Below, in pieces: positions 1-7,188 of a stretch of DNA of 11,331 nucleotides. Every line of letters starts with the position of its first letter. Position 1 is the stretch's first letter. The notes under the pieces were generated by a model. That model ran no database searches. It had not been told where the DNA came from and saw nothing but the letters and a program-made list of their open reading frames with translations. The DNA is taken from contig JBAZGW010000047.1 of the NCBI GenBank assembly GCA_041652635.1, positions 1 to 11,331 on the forward strand, in the 5' to 3' direction. The position numbers and the translations under genes were made by a program. This DNA comes from Undivivens sp041652635. Its GTDB lineage: Bacteria > Omnitrophota > Gorgyraeia > Gygaellales > Profunditerraquicolaceae.

Positions 1-390
<390 letters not shown>

Positions 391-404
391 TCTAGAAAAG
401 TTTG

Positions 405-421
405 TATAAAGGCTCTTTATA
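405..421 (-). other. Inverted repeat just upstream of the 16S 5' end
   Basis: TATAAAG (405-411) and CTTTATA (415-421) are perfect 7-base complements around a 3-base loop, about 15 nt before the mature 16S start. It could take part in the processing of the pre-16S leader. The TATAAA on the minus strand is not a convincing -10 box, because no -35 sits at the right distance. Confidence 0.4.
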
Positions 422-431
422 ACTACTGTTC

Positions 432-460
432 CCCGCATAAATCCTTAAAGGACTTACGGG
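432..460 (-). other. Stem-loop in the rRNA leader
   Basis: On the minus strand CCCG-TAAGTCC pairs with GGATTTA-(TG)-CGGG around a TTTAA loop, giving about 11 base pairs with one G-U pair and a 2-nt bulge. No U-tract follows it, so it is a leader structure rather than a terminator. Its position suggests a role in folding or processing of pre-16S RNA, which is inferred. Confidence 0.45.
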
Positions 461-490
461 TCTTACTTTTTGTGCTTGGCTATTCCTAAA

Positions 491-503
491 TTCTCAAAGA
501 ACA
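491..503 (-). promoter_or_regulatory. boxA-like antitermination element in the rRNA leader
   Basis: The minus strand reads TGTTCTTTGAGAA about 100 nt upstream of the 16S start. It closely resembles the TGTTCTTTGA form of boxA common in bacterial rRNA leaders, where NusB and S10 bind to keep RNA polymerase from terminating. No clear boxB or boxC was sought beyond inspection. It lies downstream of the terminator-like hairpin at 534-562 and so could not act on that hairpin by simple order. Confidence 0.6.
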
Positions 504-526
504 ATGATTCTGAAATCTATTTTGAC

Positions 527-572
527 AAAAGAAAAAGCGTCCCGCACCTTCCGGGACGCTTTCGTAAAAGCG
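527..572 (-). terminator. Intrinsic terminator-like hairpin with a competing upstream hairpin, in the rRNA leader
   Basis: On the minus strand, AAAGCGTCCCG (562-534 side: 552-562) pairs perfectly over 11 bp with CGGGACGCTTT (534-544) around a 7-nt loop. The 3' arm runs straight into a tract of five T, one C and four T, the form of a Rho-independent terminator. Just before it, CGCTTT (567-572) can pair with AAAGCG (557-562) around a TACG loop. The AAAGCG segment is shared, so the two hairpins cannot form together. The structure lies about 100 nt after the predicted rRNA start. It may be an attenuator, or a leftover terminator that rRNA transcription normally passes. The pairing is directly visible; the regulation is inferred. 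Confidence 0.6.
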
Positions 573-674
573 CCAGATAGGCCCGGCTGTTAATTGCTCA
601 AAATGTCAATAACCTGTTTTATTTTCTTCACGAAAATAGAATGGTATCACCTGCTGTTCTATCAGGGTTTTTCA

Positions 675-703
675 GTTATACCAAAGATGCCATTGCTTGT
701 CAA
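675..703 (-). promoter_or_regulatory. Strong sigma-70-type promoter for the rRNA operon
   Basis: On the minus strand a perfect -35 box TTGACA (698-703) is followed by a 17-nt spacer and a -10 box TATAAC (675-680), five of six bases matching consensus. Transcription would start near 668. The spacing and box quality are what is expected of an rRNA promoter, and it is the only strong promoter between pilC/gspF and the 16S gene. An A/T-rich upstream element adjoins it. Confidence 0.85.
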
Positions 704-730
704 TAACTTTTTTTAATTTTTTTAGAAATA
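704..730 (-). promoter_or_regulatory. A-tract upstream (UP-like) element of the rRNA promoter
   Basis: Directly upstream of the -35 box the minus strand reads CTAAAAAAATTAAAAAAAG, two A-tracts separated by TT. Such tracts bind the alpha-subunit C-terminal domain of RNA polymerase at rRNA promoters. The base composition is visible; function is inferred from position. Confidence 0.6.
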
Positions 731-735
731 AAGTT

Positions 736-754
736 GCGGCTCGTTCGGAACCGC
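736..754 (-). terminator. Second, weaker terminator-like hairpin before the rRNA promoter
   Basis: GCGGCTC (736-742) and GAACCGC (748-754) pair over 7 bp with one G-U pair and a 5-nt loop. On the minus strand the hairpin is followed by CAACTTTATTTCT, a broken U-rich stretch. It may back up the hairpin at 766-795, or be an incidental structure. It is weaker than a typical intrinsic terminator. Confidence 0.35.
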
Positions 755-758
755 TTGC

Positions 759-795
759 AAAATAAGGGCTTTGGTGACGTTGCCAAAAAACGCCC
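759..795 (-). terminator. Probable Rho-independent terminator of the pilus/cyclic di-GMP gene run
   Basis: On the minus strand GGGC-(GTTT)-TTTGG (783-795) pairs with CCAAA-GCCC (766-774) around an 8-nt loop. That gives 9 bp with one 4-nt bulge, followed directly by TTATTTT (759-765). It lies about 50 nt after the pilC/gspF stop codon and before the rRNA promoter, where the end of this transcript is expected. The bulge makes the call moderate. Confidence 0.55.
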
Positions 796-847
796 TGTTT
801 AAATTCTTTGTTGGAGAATGCCCTTTTTGGAACACGCCCCCGTCTCT

Positions 848-2053
848 TTATCTACCCGCCACCAACTGCGTGATCTGAAAGACCGGCAGGAACAACGCGA
901 TGACGATGCCTCCGACGATTATTCCCAGGAACGCGATGACCAGCGGCTCTATCATACTGGTCAACCCGGCGACCTGCGCGTCAACCTGCTCGTCGTAGAA
1001 ATCGGCTATCTTGGAAAGCATCTTTTCCAGCTGCCCGGTCTGCTCGCCAACGCTTATCATACGGCAGACCATCGGCGGGAAGACGTTGCTTTTCATAAGC
1101 GAAGCCGCGATCGGTTCTCCGTTACGGACCGCCGTCCGGCAGGCGGCAACGGTTTCCTCGACGACCTTATTCCCGGAGGTCTTGGCGACGATATCCAGCG
1201 CGCTCAAGACGTTCACTCCGCTTTTAACGAGAGTGGAAAAAGTCCTGGAGAATTTCGCGATCGCTACTTTACGAAAGAGATCGCCCAAAACAGGCACGCG
1301 CAGTTTGAACCCGTCTAGATTACGCCTGCCGCTCTCGGTGGAAACGATCTTTTTGAATACCACTCCGGCGGCGGCCAGAACGATCACTGCCAATATGAAA
1401 TACTGCCGCAGGATATCGCTCACCCCTATCAAAACGCGCGTCAGCATAGGAAGCTGGCCGCCAAGCATTTCGAATATCCCTTTAAAAGTGGGGACCACTT
1501 TCAACAAAAGCACCGCCGTGATCGCCATCGCCATGATGATCACTACCGTCGGATAAACCAGGCTGGATTTCACTTTACGCGCCAGCGCCAGGGACTTCTC
1601 CAGATAAGAAGCCAGCCTGTCAAGGACCTCATCAAGCATACCGGAAGCCTCCCCGGCCCTGGTCATATTCACGAAGAGTTCCGAAAAGACCGCCGGATAT
1701 TTCGCTATGGCGTCGCTGAGGCTGGTGCCCGCGCGTATATCCCTGGCGATCGTCTCCACAATATCTTTAAAAGATTTGGTTTCGATTTGCTCGGAGAGTA
1801 TGGATAAGGCCTGGACAACCGGGATACCGGCGTCTATCATCGTCGCCAGCTGGCGGGAAAAGATGACCAGGTCTTCGGATTTAACCTTGCCGCCGTAATG
1901 CTTGCGCTGGACGGACCTCACCGCTTCCACCTTCAGCACCACGAACTCTTTCTTATGCAAAGCGGTAACAGCGTCTGATTCGGACTGGCCTTCCATACTG
2001 CCGCCCAGCGTCTGCCCGTTCTTGTCTTTTACTATATATTTATATATCGGCAT
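848..2053 (-). CDS. Type IV pilus / type II secretion inner-membrane platform protein, PilC/GspF family
   Basis: This 401-residue protein has the usual family length and full layout. Its N-terminal segment (MPIYKYIVKDKNGQTLGG) is typical, and two cytoplasmic T2SSF domains follow (about 68-190 and 270-393). Hydrophobic segments lie near 164-189, 216-236 and 368-393. The family forms the membrane platform that couples the hexameric ATPase to pilin or pseudopilin assembly. It is the last gene of the run, starting 7 nt after the stop of the HD-GYP gene. No Shine-Dalgarno sequence is visible before this ATG, which suggests translational coupling. Without pilins or a secretin in view I cannot choose between PilC and GspF. 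No frameshift or missing segment is visible. Confidence 0.95.
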   Translation of the reverse strand: MPIYKYIVKDKNGQTLGGSMEGQSESDAVTALHKKEFVVLKVEAVRSVQRKHYGGKVKSEDLVIFSRQLATMIDAGIPVVQALSILSEQIETKSFKDIVETIARDIRAGTSLSDAIAKYPAVFSELFVNMTRAGEASGMLDEVLDRLASYLEKSLALARKVKSSLVYPTVVIIMAMAITAVLLLKVVPTFKGIFEMLGGQLPMLTRVLIGVSDILRQYFILAVIVLAAAGVVFKKIVSTESGRRNLDGFKLRVPVLGDLFRKVAIAKFSRTFSTLVKSGVNVLSALDIVAKTSGNKVVEETVAACRTAVRNGEPIAASLMKSNVFPPMVCRMISVGEQTGQLEKMLSKIADFYDEQVDAQVAGLTSMIEPLVIAFLGIIVGGIVIALFLPVFQITQLVAGR

Positions 2054-2056
2054 CTT

Positions 2057-2070
2057 AGATTCAGGAATCT
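2057..2070 (-). other. Inverted repeat across the HD-GYP stop / pilC-gspF start junction
   Basis: AGATTC (2057-2062) and GAATCT (2065-2070) are perfect complements around 2 bases. The repeat includes the HD-GYP stop codon (2061-2063) and sits where a ribosome binding site for the next gene would be. It may fold weakly in mRNA or be chance. The next ATG begins 3 nt after it. Confidence 0.3.
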
Positions 2071-3134
2071 ATTTTATCCACAGCCCTCAGGAAAGCTTCC
2101 ACTACCTTCGGGTCAAACTGCTTACCGGAGTTTTTCTTTATCTCTTCCACCGCCTCCCCTTTGGTAAGCGGCACTTTGCGGTAAGAACGGGCGGAACGCA
2201 TGGCATCGTAAGCGTCAGCCAGATGTATTATACGCGCCCCCAACAGGATATCATCTCCGCTGCGGCCTTCCGGATAGCCGGTGCCGTCGTAATGTTCATG
2301 GTGCTGTTTAACCAATTTAGTGACATCTTCCAGAAAAGTCAACGGCTCCAGGATCTCCACCGCGGTATTGGGATGAAGCTTTATCTGCTCCCATTCCGCC
2401 GGAGTCAGGCTGGCCGGCTTGGAAAGAATAACGTCTTCGACCCCGATCTTTCCCAGGTCGTGCAACTCACAGGCCTCGATAAGTTTCTCCAGTTCTTCAC
2501 CGGTGATCCCGATCTCCTTGGCGATAACCGCCGCGTAAGCGGCCACATTCTCGGAATGTTTACGCGTATATTTATCCTTGGCCTCGATGGTGTGCGCCAG
2601 CACTTTTATCGTGCGCATATAAGTGCCCCTAAGGTCCTCATATAAACGCACCATATTCTTAGTGGATTCCTCTATCCTCTTGGCAAGGATATTATTCTGC
2701 TTATGCAATGAAGAATTATGGTCCTGTATCCCGTTAAGCAGTTGTCTGTGCGCGGTCATTATCTGGCGCAGTTCCATCCCTTTCCTGACCAGGAAGATCA
2801 ACCTTTCGATGTTGACCGGCTTGGTGATGAAATCATAGACTCCGTTCCTGAAGCCTTCGCGCATAATACGCGGATCAGCCTCATTCAAAAAACCTATAAT
2901 TATACAATCCTGGTCTATCTCGCGGAAAGCCCTGGTGACCTCTCCCACGATAACACCCTGCATATCCAATTTAATAATTATCAACGGGAACGGTGTCTTG
3001 CGAAAAACCGACAAGGCCGCGTCTGCGTCTGATTCATGGACGACCGAATAGCCTCCTTCTATGACCAGTTCTTCTTTAAGATACCTGGCCATCTCTCTCT
3101 CGTCGGTCAATAATAGTAGTGCCGGAACAGACAT
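2061..3134 (-). CDS. Receiver-like domain + HD-GYP protein (putative cyclic di-GMP phosphodiesterase)
   Basis: Read from the ATG at 3134 the protein has 357 residues. That start has AAGGAGG 6 nt upstream, whereas the longer frame starting at 3170 overlaps the preceding gene and lacks this support. An N-terminal receiver-like domain (about 3-120) leads through a helical linker (about 125-175) to an HD-GYP domain (about 178-355). The HD-GYP residues are intact: H193, H225-D226 in HDLGKIG, H254, H278-H279 and the DGTGYP signature at 283-288. Such domains hydrolyse cyclic di-GMP to GMP or pGpG. The receiver is degenerate: the phospho-acceptor position is Lys55, although the Lys105 of the TKP motif remains and the acidic pair is reduced to T10-D11-E12. 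Phosphorylation by a classical kinase is therefore unlikely. Its position between the ATPase and platform genes suggests it tunes the motor; the target is inferred. Confidence 0.93.
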   Translation of the reverse strand: MSVPALLLLTDEREMARYLKEELVIEGGYSVVHESDADAALSVFRKTPFPLIIIKLDMQGVIVGEVTRAFREIDQDCIIIGFLNEADPRIMREGFRNGVYDFITKPVNIERLIFLVRKGMELRQIMTAHRQLLNGIQDHNSSLHKQNNILAKRIEESTKNMVRLYEDLRGTYMRTIKVLAHTIEAKDKYTRKHSENVAAYAAVIAKEIGITGEELEKLIEACELHDLGKIGVEDVILSKPASLTPAEWEQIKLHPNTAVEILEPLTFLEDVTKLVKQHHEHYDGTGYPEGRSGDDILLGARIIHLADAYDAMRSARSYRKVPLTKGEAVEEIKKNSGKQFDPKVVEAFLRAVDKIDS

Positions 3135-3135
3135 C

Positions 3136-4866
3136 TTATTCCTCCTTGGTGGCCCTAAGGGCTTCTTCAAGAGTAGTCTGACCTTCCCTGACTTTAAGAA
3201 AAGCGTCCTGCCGCAGGCTGCGCATACCTATTTGCTGGAAGGCGTATTTCCTGATATCGTCCTCGGGAGACCTTTTTATGATCATCTCCCTGATAGTGTC
3301 GTCTATGATCAACGCCTCTGCTATGGCTATTCTACCATAGAACCCGCTGTTATTGCAATATTCGCACCCGGAAGCGGAATAAATCGTCGCCTTCTCCAAT
3401 TCATCCTGACTGACCCCTTCCAGAAAACCAGCGTTCTCAAGCAACTCGCGGTCCGGCTTTACCTGCTGCCGGCAGCGCGGACAGACGCGCCTGCACAGCC
3501 TCTGGGCGCAAAGCATTATTATACTGGTAGCTGCCAGGAAAGGCTCCACGCCCATATCTATGATCCTGGTGATCGTGGAGATCGCGTCATTGGTATGCAG
3601 CGTGGAAAGGACCAATTGCCCGGTAAGCGAGGCCTTGATGGCGATATCCGCCGTCTCGGAATCCCTGATCTCGCCGATCATGATAATATCCGGGCTCTGG
3701 CGCAGCAACGCCCTCAGACCGCCGGAGAAATCCAGCCCGATATCGTGGCATGCCTGCACCTGGCTGATGCCGTAAACCTGGTATTCGACCGGATCCTCGA
3801 TAGTAACGATATTCCTTTCCGGAGTGTTCAACTGATTCAAGATCGAATAGAGCGTGGTGGATTTCCCCGATCCGGTCGGCCCTGTGACCAAGACCATACC
3901 GAAAGGTTTCTTTACGGTATCTTTGAACACTTCCAGGGGTTGAAAAGAAAACCCGAGTTTATCCAAACCGATAGAAAGCGAAGTTTTATCTAAAATACGC
4001 AGCACGAATTTCTGGCCGTAAGTGGTCGGCAGGCAGGAAACCCTGAAGTCGATCTCCCTAGACTCGAAACGGACCCTAAACCGCCCGTCCTGCGGCACCC
4101 TGTTCTCGGTAATATCCAGATTAGAGATGATCTTCAAACGCGCGATCACGGCGTTCTGATTAACGCGGGGTATCCTAAAAATTTCCTGCAACGCCCCGTC
4201 TATACGGTAACGGATCTTAAGATAGTCATGTTCCGGCTCTATATGTATATCCGAGGCGCGCTTGCGTATCGCCTGACTGAGCAGGAAGTCGACGACTTTA
4301 ACGATAGGCGGTTTCTGACTCTGCTTGAACCCGGCGCTCAAATCCATATCTTCCGCCGAGAAAGGCTCTTCCGCCTCTCCGTCTTTCCGGCTATCTTCCC
4401 GCAATATGGAAGTTATATCGGTTTCCTGCACCTTTGTCCCGTATTGCGCGTTGATCGCGCGCGATATATCTTCTTCAGTGCTGAGCACCAGATTAAGCGT
4501 ATACCCGGTTACCGCCCTCAAATCATCGATGGCCACGATATTCAGCGGATCGGACAAGGCAACGGTCAGCGTGCCGCCGATAAGAGAAAGAGGGATTATC
4601 CGGTATTGCCTCGCGATGCGCTCCGGGATCAAGTCGAACAGCTTAGGATCGAATTTGTATTTATCCAGCCGCAGCAGGGGAATATAAAGATGCTCGGAGA
4701 GTAAGGCGATCAGCTGCGATTCAGAGACCAGTTTTTCTTCCAGAAGCACCTGCCGCAACGGAAGTTGTTTTTTTCGTTGTATCTCAAGGGCCTTATCCAA
4801 CGCCTCGGCCCCGACGGTTTTGCTGTTAAGCAGTATGGAAATGATATTCTCTTTTATAGAAACCAT
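3136..4866 (-). CDS. GspE/PilB-family assembly ATPase (copy 1)
   Basis: From ATG 4866 the protein is 576 residues, a normal GspE/PilB length. It has an N-terminal MshEN/T2SSE_N domain (about 1-150), an acidic linker (about 155-185) and a C-terminal ATPase. Visible motifs are SDIHIEP (His208), Walker A GPTGSGKST with Lys335, the Asp box with IEDPVEY, Walker B with Glu399 in IGEIRD, and the His box TLHTN at 422-426. A zinc-type tetracysteine is present (C462, C465, C501, C504). All parts needed for ATP-driven pilus or pseudopilus extension are present. A GTG at 4878 would add four residues. I prefer ATG 4866 because its product aligns without offset to the neighbouring paralog (Walker Lys335 in both). 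The stop is 1 nt from the HD-GYP start, and the HD-GYP ribosome binding site lies inside this gene's last codons. PilB versus GspE cannot be decided here. Confidence 0.93.
   Translation of the reverse strand: MVSIKENIISILLNSKTVGAEALDKALEIQRKKQLPLRQVLLEEKLVSESQLIALLSEHLYIPLLRLDKYKFDPKLFDLIPERIARQYRIIPLSLIGGTLTVALSDPLNIVAIDDLRAVTGYTLNLVLSTEEDISRAINAQYGTKVQETDITSILREDSRKDGEAEEPFSAEDMDLSAGFKQSQKPPIVKVVDFLLSQAIRKRASDIHIEPEHDYLKIRYRIDGALQEIFRIPRVNQNAVIARLKIISNLDITENRVPQDGRFRVRFESREIDFRVSCLPTTYGQKFVLRILDKTSLSIGLDKLGFSFQPLEVFKDTVKKPFGMVLVTGPTGSGKSTTLYSILNQLNTPERNIVTIEDPVEYQVYGISQVQACHDIGLDFSGGLRALLRQSPDIIMIGEIRDSETADIAIKASLTGQLVLSTLHTNDAISTITRIIDMGVEPFLAATSIIMLCAQRLCRRVCPRCRQQVKPDRELLENAGFLEGVSQDELEKATIYSASGCEYCNNSGFYGRIAIAEALIIDDTIREMIIKRSPEDDIRKYAFQQIGMRSLRQDAFLKVREGQTTLEEALRATKEE
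3141..3147 (-). promoter_or_regulatory. Ribosome binding site for the HD-GYP gene, inside the upstream ATPase gene
   Basis: AAGGAGG on the minus strand is formed by the last Lys-Glu-Glu codons of the upstream ATPase and lies 6 nt before the ATG at 3134. Embedding the site in the preceding gene indicates tight translational linkage of the motor ATPase and the HD-GYP protein. Confidence 0.8.
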
Positions 4867-4881
4867 CTTCTCGTTCACCCC

Positions 4882-4896
4882 GCCGGTTCATCCGGC
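4882..4896 (-). other. Small GC-rich hairpin between the two ATPase genes
   Basis: GCCGG and CCGGC pair over 5 bp around a 5-nt loop, within the 43-nt gap between the upstream ATPase stop codon and the alternative GTG start of the downstream ATPase. No U-tract follows. It might adjust translation of the second ATPase, or be a chance palindrome. Confidence 0.25.
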
Positions 4897-4921
4897 TGAT
4901 CCAGCCCCTTACCGGAGCGGT

Positions 4922-6634
4922 TTAATCGTCCGAGACCGTGACCCTGAAAACTTCCTCGACCGTCGTAGCCCCTTCGCGCGCCAGGACCATACCCTGCTCT
5001 CTTAAAGTCTGCATACCTTCCGTTACCGCCTGTTTCTTTATCACGTGCTCCTGCGCCATATTAAATATCAGGCTTTTTATGCCGGGGCTTAACACCAGGA
5101 CTTCCGCGATACTTATTCGCCCGCTGTATCCGGTGTTGGAACACGCCTGGCAGCCTTTACCGCGGAACAATCTTAATTCTTCATTCGCAGGAAGTTTAAG
5201 CCCGACCGCGGCGTCTTTGCCCAGAATATACGGCTCGCGGCAATGCGGGCATATCTTACGCACCAGACGCTGGGCCACGGTGCAAATAAGAGACGCGTTT
5301 ATCAGGTAAGGTTCAACTCCCATATTCACCAGCCTGGCTATCGCTCCGGAGGCGGTGGTGGTATGAAGCGTGGAGAGGACAAGATGCCCGGTAAGGGCGC
5401 TCTTTATGGACATATCCACAGTCTCGAAATCCCTGATCTCCCCGATCATAATTACGTCAGGGTCCTGTCTGAGGATGGAACGCAGGGCGGACGCGAAGGT
5501 AAGCCCTATGTCCGGATGGACGGTAACCTGATTGATGCCCGAAAGCTGGTATTCAACGGGGTCCTCCACCGTCACAAGGTTCCGGTCCGGGCTGCCCACA
5601 TGCTTCAGCAATGAATACAAGGTGGTGGTCTTGCCGCTTCCGGTGGGACCGCACACCAGTATCATCCCGTGCGGAAGAGAAGCCGCTTTCTTCAACACGG
5701 CAACACAGTAATCGGAAAGGCCGAGTTTATCGATATCCAGCATCGCCTGAGATGTGTCCAGGACGCGCAACGCGGCTTTCTCCCCGAAACTTGTCGGGAT
5801 CACGGAAATACGAAAATCCACATCATGCCCGTCGATCTTCCTGTTGAACCTTCCGTCCTGCGGGAGCCGGTGTTCCGCGATATCCAACTCTGACATCACT
5901 TTCATACGCGAGATAATGGAAGCGTGCATACTCGGAGGAGGGGCGTTTATTTCCTGCAGCACGCCGTCTACCCGCAAACGCACCCTGAGTTTCTTGTCAA
6001 ACGGTTCCACAAGCACATCCGAAGCCCTTTTCCTGACGGCTTCCATCAGTATGGCGTCGGTCACCCTTATGACCGGCGCCTGTTTACTGATCAGGCTTAA
6101 TTCCTGCTCGCTAAGGGATATCTCATGCTCCTCATTCAAGAATTCAAGCGGCCCCGAAGATATCTCCTTGACCAGTTTATCCATTTCGCCGTCATCAACC
6201 GTTTCTTCAAAACTCAACTCTAATATCTGCAGTATGTCTCGCGACGAGGAAATAACCGGATTTATTCTGTAGCCGGTAAGCGATTCCACGTGTTCTATGG
6301 CCAATACATCCAGCGGATTCGCCATCGCCAGGGTCAGGGTATCGCCGATCCTGGAAAGAGGCAAGATCAAATAATGCTTGCCGACTTCCTTAGGAATAAG
6401 CCTCGCCACCTCTTTATCTATTTTAAGCCTTTTAAGATCTATGACGGGAAGGCCCATTCCGGAGCTGACCGCGGACATCAAAGCGGTCTCCTGAACGAAC
6501 CCGGCTGATACCAGGATCTCGCTCAAGCGCGCGCCCTTTTCCCGCTGCAAGGCCAGGGCCTGTTCCAGTTGTTCGCAGGTAAGCAGTTTGTTCTGAATAA
6601 GTATGCTTTTCAGGCGTTCTTTAAGTGAAATCAT
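4922..6634 (-). CDS. GspE/PilB-family assembly ATPase (copy 2, divergent paralog)
   Basis: This 570-residue protein is colinear with the downstream ATPase. An N-terminal MshEN/T2SSE_N region (about 7-140) has two partial repeats of the cyclic di-GMP-binding type (7-30 and 36-59). An acidic linker follows, then the ATPase. Walker A GPTGSGKTT has Lys335, the Asp box reads VEDPVEY, Walker B has Glu399 in IGEIRDFE, the His box is TLHTT (422-426), and C462, C465, C495 and C498 form the tetracysteine. Two family-conserved positions differ from copy 1: SDVLVEP has Leu208 instead of His, and the His box has Thr426 instead of Asn. Walker residues are intact, so ATP hydrolysis is plausible. The two copies could be a mixed motor, or one could serve a second system. 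AAGGAT directly precedes the ATG, closer than usual for a ribosome binding site. Confidence 0.92.
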   Translation of the reverse strand: MISLKERLKSILIQNKLLTCEQLEQALALQREKGARLSEILVSAGFVQETALMSAVSSGMGLPVIDLKRLKIDKEVARLIPKEVGKHYLILPLSRIGDTLTLAMANPLDVLAIEHVESLTGYRINPVISSSRDILQILELSFEETVDDGEMDKLVKEISSGPLEFLNEEHEISLSEQELSLISKQAPVIRVTDAILMEAVRKRASDVLVEPFDKKLRVRLRVDGVLQEINAPPPSMHASIISRMKVMSELDIAEHRLPQDGRFNRKIDGHDVDFRISVIPTSFGEKAALRVLDTSQAMLDIDKLGLSDYCVAVLKKAASLPHGMILVCGPTGSGKTTTLYSLLKHVGSPDRNLVTVEDPVEYQLSGINQVTVHPDIGLTFASALRSILRQDPDVIMIGEIRDFETVDMSIKSALTGHLVLSTLHTTTASGAIARLVNMGVEPYLINASLICTVAQRLVRKICPHCREPYILGKDAAVGLKLPANEELRLFRGKGCQACSNTGYSGRISIAEVLVLSPGIKSLIFNMAQEHVIKKQAVTEGMQTLREQGMVLAREGATTVEEVFRVTVSDD

Positions 6635-6669
6635 ATCCTTGATTTCCCGGCCGCTGGGCAGCCGCTGTT

Positions 6670-7116
6670 TTATTGCTTGTAATATTTATCTATGGCGTTC
6701 TTTATATCGGAAGAGGTTGATACAAAGGTCTGGACGTGGCAGGCGGTCAGCATCTCCACATCCTCTATTGCCTGAATATTGAGAGGGTTGGACATGGCAA
6801 CGGTAAGATTATCGCCGATCTTATCCACCGGTATGATCATATACTGTTTGGCGACGCGGTCCGGTATAAGTCTTATTATCTCCCGGCTGATCTCGTAATT
6901 GGACAACGGCAGGAAAGGAAACCCATACTGGGCGGTAAGGGCCTGGGCGATATCTTCTTCTTTAGCCACCCCCAGTTCCACAAGGATCTCGCCTATAAGG
7001 TTTTCGCCCCGTTCCTTCTGAATATGCAGCGCTTTCTCGAGATCGGGCTTGCTGATCACGCCGCGCTCCAGGAGAAGTTCACCGAGTTGTTTTGTAATTA
7101 TCCTTCTTACTGTCAT
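6670..7116 (-). CDS. Stand-alone MshEN (T2SSE_N) domain protein
   Basis: This 148-residue protein corresponds to only the N-terminal domain of GspE/PilB ATPases. It shows two 24-residue helical repeats of the MshEN type (10-33 and 40-63), each with the LG or IG, paired hydrophobics, a Gly and a final Gln. A typical second half follows (FPFLPLSNYEIS..., then IIPVDKIGDNLTVAMSNPLN). MshEN domains bind cyclic di-GMP in several characterised ATPases. The Arg that normally opens each repeat is replaced here (Gln10, Leu40), so binding is plausible but unproven. No ATPase domain follows: the frame ends in a stop and a separate ATPase gene begins 35 nt later with its own complete MshEN region. It is therefore an independent gene and not a fragment. 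A GGAG lies 11 nt before the ATG, a weak ribosome binding site. Confidence 0.88.
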   Translation of the reverse strand: MTVRRIITKQLGELLLERGVISKPDLEKALHIQKERGENLIGEILVELGVAKEEDIAQALTAQYGFPFLPLSNYEISREIIRLIPDRVAKQYMIIPVDKIGDNLTVAMSNPLNIQAIEDVEMLTACHVQTFVSTSSDIKNAIDKYYKQ

Positions 7117-7188
7117 TTTGAGTAGCGCTCCAGGCTTACCGGGTATGAGCAGAACAGGATAGCCGCCGAAAGCGGAAGAAACCGATCA

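Larger units (their letters stand above)
391..668 (-). other. 16S rRNA leader (pre-rRNA 5' segment)
   Basis: This is the transcribed but non-coding stretch between the predicted rRNA start (near 668) and the mature 16S 5' end (near 390), about 280 nt. It holds no open frame I would support. In transcription order it contains a small ATTTTC/GAAAAT hairpin (621-637), a second TTGACA (604-609) without a usable -10, the two overlapping hairpins at 534-572, a boxA-like element (491-503), a stem-loop (432-460) and a hairpin just before the 16S start (405-421). Structured leaders with boxA are normal for rRNA operons. The overlapping hairpins are the unusual part. Confidence 0.7.

Noticed and set aside
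604..609. Second TTGACA on the minus strand as another rRNA promoter
   Set aside because: At 16-19 nt spacing the sequence is GC-rich (around CCGGGC) and gives no usable -10 box; the nearest TATCTG is 24 nt away.
3135..3170. 12-residue N-terminal extension of the HD-GYP protein
   Set aside because: It would overlap the ATPase gene and bypass the AAGGAGG site that serves the ATG at 3134.
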